A DNA stretch of 64,000 nucleotides from Butyrivibrio hungatei DSM 14810. Lineage in GTDB: Bacteria; Bacillota; Clostridia; Lachnospirales; Lachnospiraceae. The stretch's first letter is position 1; each line of letters begins with the position of its first letter. The notes below the pieces were generated by a model that saw only the letters and a program-made list of their open reading frames with translations, was not told where the DNA came from and did no database searches. The stretch covers positions 62,001 through 126,000 of the forward strand of contig NZ_FRDH01000003.1 of assembly GCF_900143205.1 (NCBI RefSeq), in the 5' to 3' direction. Below, one piece after another: positions 26,410 to 34,607 of the stretch. The position numbers and the translations under genes are program-made.

Positions 26410-27384
26410 ATGAGAAGCGACTTAGACCTTGCAGCAAGCGCAAAAGAAAACATCCAGCACAAGATCGGTACCAACCTTAGAATGTTCATAAATAGGCTCC
26501 ATACCGACTTCCCGCCACACTGGCACACTGACGTTGAGATCATATGGCCCAAGGAAGCACCATACAGGGTTGTATGCTCCAATCAAACCTATGACGTAGA
26601 GATAGATGATATACTCCTCATCTGCCCTGCAGTTCTACACGAAATCTTTTCCCCTACTCCGGGATCAAGAATCTATATTCAGGCAGATTTTTCAGGCATT
26701 GTTTCACTAAAAGAAATAGACAAAGCCTTTCGCCTCATGTCTCCAGCCCTGCATATAAAGAAAAAGACCTGTCCACCAGAAATCTATGAACAGGTCTGCA
26801 ATTATCTAAACAGTATCATGGAATTATATTTTGGTTCCGCTCCTCCAATCCATATTAGAGAAGGAGAAGTTGATGACGACAGTGTCGTTGCCTTTACTGA
26901 GCTTGCCCCTTTTGGCGAGCTTGAGATCTACTCTATTCTTTTGCAGTTTATTGCCTTTTGCAGCAAAAACATAGACATTTTTAGAGGTACAGATTCTGTC
27001 TTGGTTTCATCAACTTATAAGAACACTATCTCACTTAGTAATGTATGTACTTATATCTCTGAGCACTTTGCTGAAAATATAAGTCTTGAAAGCATCGCCA
27101 CATATGCTGGTTTTAGCAAGTATCATTTTGAAAGGATCTTTAGCGAATACGCCGGAATGACCTTTTACCAGTATCTACAGCAGATGCGTATTAACTATGC
27201 TCAGACTCTTTTGTCTAATCCTGAGCTATCTATTACTGATATATCTTTCCAGTCAGGTTTTGCCAGCTCTACTGCATTTACAAGAGCCTTTAAAAAAAGT
27301 ACCGGGTACCCGCCCTCACAATTTAGAATGTTAAATGAGGCCAAGCACCCGTTATCGGCAAATCCTTATTTCGCTAGTACTTAA
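26410..27384 (+). CDS. AraC-family regulator of the GH120 locus
   Basis: Transcription regulator of 324 residues, divergent from the xylo-oligosaccharide operon it probably activates. The N-terminal half has a cupin-like sensor (PPHWHTDVEIIW near residue 35, then a hydrophobic strand DDILLICPAVLHEIF). The C-terminal DNA-binding domain has NISLESIATYAGFSKYHFERI and SITDISFQSGFASSTAFTRA, followed by KSTGYPPSQFR. The start has AGGAG 12 bases upstream. A repeat element begins 25 bases after its stop. Confidence 0.92.
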   Translation: MRSDLDLAASAKENIQHKIGTNLRMFINRLHTDFPPHWHTDVEIIWPKEAPYRVVCSNQTYDVEIDDILLICPAVLHEIFSPTPGSRIYIQADFSGIVSLKEIDKAFRLMSPALHIKKKTCPPEIYEQVCNYLNSIMELYFGSAPPIHIREGEVDDDSVVAFTELAPFGELEIYSILLQFIAFCSKNIDIFRGTDSVLVSSTYKNTISLSNVCTYISEHFAENISLESIATYAGFSKYHFERIFSEYAGMTFYQYLQQMRINYAQTLLSNPELSITDISFQSGFASSTAFTRAFKKSTGYPPSQFRMLNEAKHPLSANPYFAST

Positions 27385-27408
27385 AGTTCCGTACCTGAAG
27401 TCCGTATA

Positions 27409-27521
27409 TGAGCCCTAGGGACGGAGGTTGGAGCTCATTTTTCGGGACAATGGGTTTTATCAGATATCGAACACCAGAGCTTTCCCGAAAAATGAGCTCC
27501 AACCTCCGTCCCTAGGGCTCA
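27409..27521. repeat. REPIN-like palindromic element, copy 3
   Basis: Two exactly complementary 29-base units with core GGGACGGAGGTT, but with inner stem TGAGC/GCTCA changed at positions that differ from copies 1 and 2; the change is present in both units. The pairing extends inward through CATTTTTCGGGA and TCCCGAAAAATG, with a 35-base loop. It lies between the convergent AraC and FtsX-like genes and may terminate both. Confidence 0.9.
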
Positions 27522-27528
27522 CTTTCCG

Positions 27529-29850
27529 TCACTCCACATTCTTCAATGCTTCATTCATCGGAATCTTACCGATCTTGCGGTACTCAATGATGGCAACGAC
27601 TGCGTAAGTGATGATTCCCATCAGGAACATCTTTACATAAGCTGAAGGGTCAAGCCAGATCACCATCCAGCCGCTCATCATCTTTTTGAGCATCACTCTG
27701 AATATGCCAACCATCACGTAAGATAGTATTGGATATGAAATAAGGAGCGAAGCTACAACAACTAATGCTGTTGGGATTATGTAAAGAGTTGCGATCTCTT
27801 TTTTGGAATAACCCAGGATCTTGGCCATTGAAATGGACTGCACGTTTCTCTCTATAATGAGCTTGGATAATATGTAAATAAGTACAATGAACATGATGAC
27901 TGAGAAACCATCCACCATGTACATGAGATTACCCATAGATATCATGAGCTGCCTGGACACTCTTGTAAGAGATTCCTCATCAACCGTCGTTCCTATGTAT
28001 TTCCCCTCTATATCAGTGATCTCGCTATCTGAGAAGTATCCTGAAAAGAACTCTTCGTCATAGCCCAAAACATCATTTAGATGCTTCTTACTCATAAATA
28101 CTGTGATTCCGCCGTCGTAATCATAGATTCCCGAAACCTTAAAGCCATAATATCTGTCTTCGTATGGCTCTTTTAAGGTAATGACATCACCCTTTCCAAG
28201 GCCGTATTTATCCGCATAGGCCGAGGATATAAGGACCATCTTCTCATCGAATTTGGCATCTATATATCTGCTGTCTTCCTGAATACCATAAAGAGTAACT
28301 TCCTCAACTCTTGTTCCACCTTCTCCTGTAGTTTTCAGACTGTAGGCCGAGAACTTTTCTGCATCAGGATTATTGGTTGTGATCTTACTTTGTAAAAAAG
28401 TATATGAAAAAGCTGCTGAAAGCTCATCATTTGAATCTATGGCTCCTGCAGGCATCTGCAAAAGATATATATGCTTAGCCAGCATGGACTCTGTCACTAT
28501 TCCCTGATAGTGAACTAGAAGTGGTGGCAGCATCATACCAAAGAAAAGAAGCATGTTTGCAAATAAAAGACCTGTAAAAAGGATAATGTAGCTACTCTTA
28601 TTTTGTATAAGAATACGAATGCGGAACCTATCAAAAAATCTGATCTTCTTATTTAGCCTAACCGCTGTCTTTTGCTTCTTACCTGAAAGGTCACGTTTTA
28701 TGAGCTTTAATGGGCTAAGCGCAAGTTTTTTCCTAAGGATAAAATATGTGATCACCAGCATTATGACCATTGGGATTATTGTGGTCCTGATAAAAGCCTC
28801 AGCATTCCACAATGTCACATAAGTTGGAAGTGAGTAGCTTCCGTAGTACATTGCAGCGCAAACGTCCTTAAAAAACGTATATCCAAGGATATTACCTATA
28901 ATGGATGCGATTATAGTAACAACTAGTGGCATTGCCATATAGTGCCTTATGAGCTCATTTATGGTATATCCTGAAGCTCGTAGAGTTCCAATTACAGTAG
29001 CTTCTTTGTGAATCGTATTATTTATTGTGATACCAAATACGAAAGCTACAATGATAATAATGATGTACAAAAGAACTTCCATCATGGCCTTATCACTTCC
29101 AAGGTCCTCACCAGTAAAGGTGATAGCCTGATCAAGATATCTTGGAATGAAATTCTCCAAAGTAACTTTCTTGGCCATGTGCTCCATGAGATCATCGGAT
29201 GCTTCTTTTTCCTTTTCTTCTGTAGTAGGTCTAACGTCATAGATCCAACCGTAATTGTACTCAACATCATCTTCGTTATAAGTATTAAACTGATCCTTAG
29301 AGACTATTGCTACTCCAAAGGCTGATGAATCAAACATCATATCGTTGTTACTATAAAAAAGTGCACTGTAGTCAGATAATGCCACAAGTCCTACGATGCT
29401 ATAGTTCTTGCCCTCAGATACAAGACTGTCTCCAACCTTTAAGTCATTGTTATCAGCATACATTCTGTCTATTGCTATTTCCTGCGGTTTCTTAGGAAGA
29501 CGTCCCTCCATAACACAGACCTTATCTATTTCTTCTCTATTTGCAAAGATCCTAAGCTTTGTCTCATTATCAAAGTTCTTTTCCACATAGAAATTCTCAT
29601 AAACAGTAACGTTTTCTTTTTCTATCCAGTCTTTTTCAGTATCTGTAAGTTTATCTTCTGTCCTAAAATTACCATTCTCTACGTTGTACTTATCAAAGCT
29701 TTCGTTATATGCAGTTATCATACTGTCACCTGCAACCAAGAAGCCTGATACAAAACCGATTGAAAGTACCAGCAATATGAAGATGACTATGTATTTTCCG
29801 ACATCGCTTCTAAGCTCTCTAAGGAGCCTTTTATTTAATGGATTCTTCAT
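27529..29850 (-). CDS. FtsX/MacB-like ABC transporter permease
   Basis: Membrane subunit of a MacB-type ABC transporter, 773 residues. One membrane segment lies near residues 20-42, then an extracellular domain of about 220 residues, three membrane segments with an FtsX domain (ITINNTIHKEATVIGTLRASGYTINEL near 275, given here in part), a fourth segment near 420, a second extracellular domain, and a C-terminal FtsX domain with RNVQSISMAKILGYSKKEI. The start has AAAGGAG six bases upstream and follows the ATPase gene by 11 bases. Such systems often act in peptide efflux or as sensors for bacteriocins; here co-transcription with DUF3793 hints at another role. Substrate unknown. Confidence 0.88.
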   Translation of the reverse strand: MKNPLNKRLLRELRSDVGKYIVIFILLVLSIGFVSGFLVAGDSMITAYNESFDKYNVENGNFRTEDKLTDTEKDWIEKENVTVYENFYVEKNFDNETKLRIFANREEIDKVCVMEGRLPKKPQEIAIDRMYADNNDLKVGDSLVSEGKNYSIVGLVALSDYSALFYSNNDMMFDSSAFGVAIVSKDQFNTYNEDDVEYNYGWIYDVRPTTEEKEKEASDDLMEHMAKKVTLENFIPRYLDQAITFTGEDLGSDKAMMEVLLYIIIIIVAFVFGITINNTIHKEATVIGTLRASGYTINELIRHYMAMPLVVTIIASIIGNILGYTFFKDVCAAMYYGSYSLPTYVTLWNAEAFIRTTIIPMVIMLVITYFILRKKLALSPLKLIKRDLSGKKQKTAVRLNKKIRFFDRFRIRILIQNKSSYIILFTGLLFANMLLFFGMMLPPLLVHYQGIVTESMLAKHIYLLQMPAGAIDSNDELSAAFSYTFLQSKITTNNPDAEKFSAYSLKTTGEGGTRVEEVTLYGIQEDSRYIDAKFDEKMVLISSAYADKYGLGKGDVITLKEPYEDRYYGFKVSGIYDYDGGITVFMSKKHLNDVLGYDEEFFSGYFSDSEITDIEGKYIGTTVDEESLTRVSRQLMISMGNLMYMVDGFSVIMFIVLIYILSKLIIERNVQSISMAKILGYSKKEIATLYIIPTALVVVASLLISYPILSYVMVGIFRVMLKKMMSGWMVIWLDPSAYVKMFLMGIITYAVVAIIEYRKIGKIPMNEALKNVE

Positions 29851-29861
29851 AAAATGCTCCT

Positions 29862-30560
29862 TTACCAGTCGAGTTCTTCAGCTGTCATCTTATTTTCATT
29901 TCTGTAGCTCTTTCTAATGACGCCGTCTCTTAGCTTCACCACAAAGTCAGCCATATTCTTGATGGCATCGTTGTGAGTAACCATGATGACTGTATTTCCA
30001 TACTTTTGATTGACCTGTTCGATAAGGGTCAGGATCTCTTTTGACGTATTGTAATCAAGGGCTCCTGTTGGTTCGTCGCATAAGAGGATATCAGGATTTT
30101 TTACTATAGCTCTTCCTATGGCGCATCTTTGCTGCTGTCCGCCAGATAACTGGCTAGGAAGCTTATTCTGGTGCTCTTTGAGTCCCAGAATTTCTATGAT
30201 CTCATCGATATTAAGTGGATTGTGGGAAAGATATGCTCCCACCTCGATATTTTCTCTGACAGTAAGATTTGGGATCAGATTGTACATCTGAAAGATGTAT
30301 CCTAGGTGTTCTCTTCTGTAGGACGTAAGAGCCTTTTCATCCATATCCGCCATGCTCTTACCTCGTATTACTATCTTGCCGGAATCTGCGTTATCGATTC
30401 CTCCAATGATATTAAGGAGTGTGGATTTACCAGAACCAGACGGTCCAAGAAGTACTACAAATTCCCCCTGCTCGATTCCAAGGCTTATATCCTTTAGTAC
30501 TTCTATTCGGCTTCCACCTTCTCCATATGATTTTTTGATGTTTTGAAGTTCAAGTTGCAT
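29862..30560 (-). CDS. MacB/LolD-like ABC transporter ATPase
   Basis: ATP-binding subunit of 232 residues for the adjacent FtsX-like permease. Walker A GPSGSGKST near residue 39, signature LSGGQQQRCAIGRAI, Walker B ILLCDEPTGALD, and the H-loop VTHND are all intact. The start has AGGAGGAG upstream, and it follows the DUF3793 gene by 31 bases on the same strand. Confidence 0.93.
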   Translation of the reverse strand: MQLELQNIKKSYGEGGSRIEVLKDISLGIEQGEFVVLLGPSGSGKSTLLNIIGGIDNADSGKIVIRGKSMADMDEKALTSYRREHLGYIFQMYNLIPNLTVRENIEVGAYLSHNPLNIDEIIEILGLKEHQNKLPSQLSGGQQQRCAIGRAIVKNPDILLCDEPTGALDYNTSKEILTLIEQVNQKYGNTVIMVTHNDAIKNMADFVVKLRDGVIRKSYRNENKMTAEELDW

Positions 30561-30591
30561 AGATTTTTTCTCCTCCTATCTGCTCATAAGA

Positions 30592-31143
30592 TCAGCACAC
30601 AACAGCAAGCTCTTCCAAAGTAGCCCCCTTTCTATGAGCATCGCTGTATATCTCCGTGCACTTTTTGTATCTGTCAAAGGTCTTAAGAGCTGACTCTTTA
30701 TCACCATAAACTTTCCAGAAGCCTGTATACATGACGCCTTCTGCGGAACTTTTCATGAATCCCTTTACGTCTTTTACCGGATACCCCAGGAAAAGACCTA
30801 TCTCATGAGGAAAATCCTGGTCCTCATTTAGGTGTCTTGCAAGCTCTGCAACGCAAAGGTCAGCGTTGGTACAAGAATAACCTTTCTCCTTAAGGATCTG
30901 GCAAACCTCTTCATTGGCAAAATCCCTTTTTAGAAATGATGGCCTGTAGAGATAAATAAGAGCATGGTCCTTGGTATACTTTACCGGAATCATTCTAAGA
31001 CCTTTTTTGCATAGTCTTTGATTAAATTCCCTTACCTCCTGGATGAACTTTTGTCTGTCATCCATATCCACGTTGAATAGATTTCCTGTCTTGAGCCCTG
31101 CCAGGGTTGGTGAGCATAGGCTAACAACTAGTTGGTCCCCCAT
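30592..31143 (-). CDS. DUF3793 family protein
   Basis: Cytoplasmic protein of 183 residues in the DUF3793 family, recognised by the N-terminal CSPTLAGLKTGNLF motif and later FLGYPVKDVKGF. I start at the ATG at 31143 (MGDQLVV), with GGAGG six bases upstream; the longer frame to 31215 would run into the operator. In many clostridia DUF3793 genes sit with ferrous-iron transport and flavodoxin genes, as here with a divergent flavodoxin. Function is not known; a link to iron limitation or heme is only suggested by that company. It is first in an operon with the MacB-like ABC transporter. Confidence 0.82.
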   Translation of the reverse strand: MGDQLVVSLCSPTLAGLKTGNLFNVDMDDRQKFIQEVREFNQRLCKKGLRMIPVKYTKDHALIYLYRPSFLKRDFANEEVCQILKEKGYSCTNADLCVAELARHLNEDQDFPHEIGLFLGYPVKDVKGFMKSSAEGVMYTGFWKVYGDKESALKTFDRYKKCTEIYSDAHRKGATLEELAVVC

Positions 31144-31207
31144 TGCTGTCCTCCGGTGTTTTAGTTTTTTGTGATAATTATTGTCATTTAAATTCCTTGA
31201 TTTGAAT

Positions 31208-31223
31208 GTTAGCATATGCTAAC
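31208..31223. promoter_or_regulatory. Palindromic operator GTTAGC-ATAT-GCTAAC (site 3)
   Basis: A perfect inverted repeat in the divergent region between DUF3793 and flavodoxin. It has the same arms and spacing as the sites at 11271 and 12388. It is placed so that one protein could repress both directions. Confidence 0.75.
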
Positions 31224-31276
31224 TTCTTTTTCAAGAGCACTACTATTTATTTGTTGCTCAGAAAGGATGAAACAGT

Positions 31277-31708
31277 ATGAATAAAGTTAAAGTTGTTTTT
31301 TGGAGTGGAAGTGGAAATACACAGGCAATGGCTGATGCCGTTGCAAACGGGATCACTAGCGCTGGTGGTGAAGCTGAAGTAACTACCTTTGATGCACTTA
31401 GCCCATCTGAGGCTTCTAAAGATTCTGTAATTGCTTTTGGATGCCCAGCTATGGGCGCAGAAGTTCTTGAAGAAGGAACTGTAGAGCCATTCATGGAGCA
31501 GTATGAGAATATCTGCAATGGCAAGAAGATTGCCCTCTTTGGTTCTTATGGCTGGGGCGATGGCCAGTGGATGCGTGACTGGGTAGATCGCCTCAAATCA
31601 GCTGGCGCTACTATCATCGGTGGCAAAGGCGTCATTGCCAACAACGCCCCAGATGATGCTGCAATCTCTGAGTGCGAAGATCTCGGCAGAATGCTTGCCC
31701 AGGCTTAA
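31277..31708 (+). CDS. Flavodoxin
   Basis: Small electron carrier of 143 residues that binds FMN and can replace ferredoxin, typically when iron is short. The phosphate-binding loop is WSGSGNTQAMADAV near residue 9; the second FMN loop FGSYGWGDGQWM near residue 88 is present. The length is normal for short-chain flavodoxins. The start has AAAGGA nine bases upstream and lies 54 bases from the shared GTTAGC palindrome. It is monocistronic, ending at a palindromic repeat element. Confidence 0.93.
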   Translation: MNKVKVVFWSGSGNTQAMADAVANGITSAGGEAEVTTFDALSPSEASKDSVIAFGCPAMGAEVLEEGTVEPFMEQYENICNGKKIALFGSYGWGDGQWMRDWVDRLKSAGATIIGGKGVIANNAPDDAAISECEDLGRMLAQA

Positions 31709-31726
31709 GTCGACCTAGACAGGAAA

Positions 31727-31798
31727 GTGAGCCCCAGGGACGGAGGTTAGGGCTCATTTTTACAAAAGTGAGCCCTAACCTCCGTCCCTGGGGCTCAC
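31727..31798. repeat. REPIN-like palindromic element, copy 4 (shortest, perfect)
   Basis: A perfect inverted repeat with 30-base arms and a loop of about 12 bases. Relative to copies 1-3 the stem base pairs have changed on both sides (GAGCCCC with GGGGCTC, TTAGGG with CCCTAA). The core GGGACGGAGG is unchanged. It separates the convergent flavodoxin and small membrane protein genes and is followed by T runs on both strands. Confidence 0.92.
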
Positions 31799-31805
31799 TT
31801 TTTTG

Positions 31806-32327
31806 TTACTTCATGTAACGTCTTCTACAAACAGCAAGTCCCAAAATTCCCAAGACTATGAATATTCTTGAAATATTAGCTATCCATGCGGTATCGACAT
31901 AATACCCTGGTTCAACCTGTTTTTTATCTGAAAGTTTTAGATTAACTGTAATGGGAATATCCGTGTAATTATCTGTCATTGCTGTAACAGTTATTGTTCC
32001 AGTCATGTCTTTTGGCCCAGCATCTACTGTATATAAGAGTTTGTCATCTATGACAGTGGGTGCTGAATGGAATGTCACATCTCCTACATAGCTAAGAGCA
32101 TAGCTTGTAAGCTTGCAATCTTCTGGTAAAAGTGCCACAAGATTTATGGTATCTGCTCCCCCTGTTGCGTAAAAGTAAGTCTGTGTAACTGATGGATATT
32201 TATCCAAAGTCTTTTTTCCATCTGAAGTTGCGTAAGTTAAAAAGCTTGTGTCCTTAAGTAAAAAAGCTATAACTCCAGCTAGTAACACAAATCTGCATAA
32301 CATTTCCCAATTCTTTTTCATACTCAT
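31806..32327 (-). CDS. Small secreted/membrane-anchored protein, unknown function
   Basis: I do not recognise a family. The 173-residue protein starts at the ATG at 32327, seven bases after GGGAG; the longer frame to 32375 lacks a ribosome site. An N-terminal hydrophobic segment (about 10-30) looks like a signal anchor or signal peptide, the middle of about 110 residues is predicted beta-rich and polar, like a small surface domain, and a C-terminal membrane segment (ISRIFIVLGILGLAVC) is followed by RRRYMK. This resembles a sortase-independent cell-surface anchor. It is divergent from the LytTR/GHKL two-component genes and may be their target. Confidence 0.65.
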   Translation of the reverse strand: MSMKKNWEMLCRFVLLAGVIAFLLKDTSFLTYATSDGKKTLDKYPSVTQTYFYATGGADTINLVALLPEDCKLTSYALSYVGDVTFHSAPTVIDDKLLYTVDAGPKDMTGTITVTAMTDNYTDIPITVNLKLSDKKQVEPGYYVDTAWIANISRIFIVLGILGLAVCRRRYMK

Positions 32328-32408
32328 AAAGTATCTCCCTATACTTTTTTCTAATCTCTTTTCGCCTCGATTCATTTTATTGCACTAAATTGTTTTTTCA
32401 ATGAATTT

Positions 32409-32480
32409 GGGATGAATGTCTAAAATTATGGGATGAATGATATCATTATTTCTTGAATATCGTTTGCAAGATGATATTAT
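32409..32480 (+). promoter_or_regulatory. Direct repeats and promoter upstream of the LytTR operon
   Basis: GGGATGAATG occurs at 32409 and 32430, exactly 21 bases apart, the arrangement expected for a LytTR dimer binding one DNA face. TTGAAT (32453-32458) and TATTAT (32475-32480) with a 16-base spacer form a plausible promoter 44 bases before the response regulator gene. The repeats could also act on the divergent membrane-protein gene. Confidence 0.6.
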
Positions 32481-32523
32481 TAAAAAAGCTGTACGAAAAG
32501 ACATTAAAAAAGGGAATTAACGT

Positions 32524-33279
32524 ATGAATATTGCTATTGTTGATGATATTTCTTTGGAAATAGATCGTTTGACCACAATGATTGAAAAATACATGGAAGA
32601 AAACCACCATTCTGTTAAAATCAGCTCTTTTAACAGTGCTGAAGAGTTCCTTGCTGACTACAGACCTCTTAAATACACACTGATCTTCATGGATATCTAC
32701 ATGGATCAGATGTCTGGTATTGAAGCTTCTAAACAGATAAGAGAAATGGATAGCGATACTCTCATCGTTTTCCTTACTACAAGCCTTGATCATACCTTTG
32801 ATGCCTTTGGTGTACACGCTTTTCAGTATCTCATCAAATCGCCTGATGATGAGACTTTAAGGATTTCTGTCTGCAAGGTCCTTGATGAAGTCATTTTTCT
32901 TCGCTCAGCAGAGGGTAAAAAGATTTCTATCGTAGTAGATGGCGAAAATATAGATATTGCTTTTTCTGATATTGTCTATGCTCAGAGTCAAAAGAACTAT
33001 ATTCAGCTGATAGACAGAATGCAAAACAGCTATCGTACACGAATGACCTTTTCTGATATCTGCGAACTTCTAAAGTCCGACAATAGATTTTTGCGGATAA
33101 ACCGCGGTATCATGATCAACATGGACCATATCACAAATTGGGGCAAAGAAACCTGTGAGCTAGCAGGCGGACACATGCTTCCTATAAATGTAAGGGAACA
33201 AAAGACCTTGAATGAGATCAGACAGAATTATGTGTTTGCTAAACTGCATAGTAAAAGACCTTCAGGAGGCGCAAAGTAA
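32524..33279 (+). CDS. LytTR-family response regulator
   Basis: Two-component response regulator of 251 residues. Receiver domain about 1-120 (IAIVDD acidic pair, phospho-acceptor Asp in IFMDIYM near residue 57, switch Thr in FLTTS), then a LytTR DNA-binding domain about 135-240 (ISIVVDGENIDIAFSDIVYA, FLRINRGIMINMDHI). This is the AgrA/VirR type used in peptide-sensing circuits. Its stop overlaps the start region of the kinase gene by one base, so the pair is coupled. Confidence 0.94.
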   Translation: MNIAIVDDISLEIDRLTTMIEKYMEENHHSVKISSFNSAEEFLADYRPLKYTLIFMDIYMDQMSGIEASKQIREMDSDTLIVFLTTSLDHTFDAFGVHAFQYLIKSPDDETLRISVCKVLDEVIFLRSAEGKKISIVVDGENIDIAFSDIVYAQSQKNYIQLIDRMQNSYRTRMTFSDICELLKSDNRFLRINRGIMINMDHITNWGKETCELAGGHMLPINVREQKTLNEIRQNYVFAKLHSKRPSGGAK

Positions 33280-34607
33280 TGGAACTTAAAAACTTTCTTT
33301 TACCTTTCATGAACTTCATGCTCCTTTTTCCAACAACTATTTTGTGCCTTGCGCCAGCTCACGATCATCTTAGGGAGAAGTGGTCTTTCGCTGTGATAAG
33401 GCTTTCTGTGCTGATCATATGCACTGCTGTAGTTCTTTCATTCTTTGCAATGTACCTTTCATATTATTGGAACATTTTATATGTACCAGCCTTTGCAGTA
33501 GTCTTTTGTGGCTACCACTTTGCAACAAAGCTACACATATCACAGTCTTTTTCAATTTACCTTTTGGTGTGTGCACTTACCACTTTTATAAGTAATTTCT
33601 CCATTGTTTTTGATGCTTTCCTTCATCCCGACGGAAACCTCTCTGATTTCAGCTTCACAGCCAGTATAGTTGAGCTTACGTTTGTACTTCTATTCTGCTG
33701 TTTATCCGCGTATCCTGCTGCCAAATACGGCGGATATCTGATAAGTCACCTTCAGCAACCTGATGTATGGTGGACTGCTGGCATAGTATCTTCTTTATTT
33801 TTCATCTTCAATCAGATCATGGTAGTCCGTAAGTACTCTACTCTTCATACCAACATGGTAGGAGCTGCTTATATTGCAGTTATGCCGATCATGTTTATCA
33901 TGCTTATATTCCTTTGCATTATTTTTTACTTCATGGTAAGTGCCATCATCAAAAAGGCTGAGCTTGATGATAGAAACCACATCTTGGAGATGCAGGAAAA
34001 ACAGTATGAGTCGCTTCAGCAGTACTTAAATGAAGATGCCAAGGTTCGTCATGACTTTAGGCAGACTATATATACGTTAAAAGAGCTCTCTTCTGCCAAA
34101 GACTATGATACTTTAGATGATTACTTAAGCCGCTATATCGACATTGTTCCTCAAAAGAACACTCAATCCTTCTGCCAGGATAATGCACTTAACGCCCTTT
34201 TAAATCACTACTATCAAAGAGCCTTAAAAGACAATATAAAAACTGATATTGAGGTATCACTTCCAGGTAAGCTACATATGGACAGCATTTCACTTTGCTC
34301 CATAGTTGGAAACATTTTAGAAAACGCCATTATTGCCTGCTCAGAGATACCAGAAGAAAAGCGTTTTATCCACCTTGTAATCTCTAAAGAGCAGGGACAA
34401 GAAATCTACATCGCTGTCTCAAACTCTTTTAACGGAAAAACAAGACAAAAAAATGGCCGCTACCTCTCCACCCACAAGGGAGGAAACGGCATCGGCCTTA
34501 TCTCCGTTACAGCCACCTCAGAACAGCACGGCGGCTCAGCATCATTCACTCATGACGACAAAGTCTTCTATTCAAATATCATGCTTGTAGACAAAAATGA
34601 GCCCTAG
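33279..34607 (+). CDS. GHKL sensor histidine kinase (AgrC-like)
   Basis: Membrane sensor kinase of 442 residues. Six to seven hydrophobic segments span about residues 1-225; a coiled segment leads to the phospho-acceptor region KVRHDFRQTIYTL (His near 254) and the GHKL ATPase domain with the N box NILENAIIAC and G box GGNGIGLISV. No separate ATP-lid expansion is seen. It partners with the LytTR regulator. The last codons Asn-Glu-Pro-TAG are formed by a palindromic repeat that begins the giant hairpin at 34598, so the natural stop has been replaced. Confidence 0.92.
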   Translation: MELKNFLLPFMNFMLLFPTTILCLAPAHDHLREKWSFAVIRLSVLIICTAVVLSFFAMYLSYYWNILYVPAFAVVFCGYHFATKLHISQSFSIYLLVCALTTFISNFSIVFDAFLHPDGNLSDFSFTASIVELTFVLLFCCLSAYPAAKYGGYLISHLQQPDVWWTAGIVSSLFFIFNQIMVVRKYSTLHTNMVGAAYIAVMPIMFIMLIFLCIIFYFMVSAIIKKAELDDRNHILEMQEKQYESLQQYLNEDAKVRHDFRQTIYTLKELSSAKDYDTLDDYLSRYIDIVPQKNTQSFCQDNALNALLNHYYQRALKDNIKTDIEVSLPGKLHMDSISLCSIVGNILENAIIACSEIPEEKRFIHLVISKEQGQEIYIAVSNSFNGKTRQKNGRYLSTHKGGNGIGLISVTATSEQHGGSASFTHDDKVFYSNIMLVDKNEP

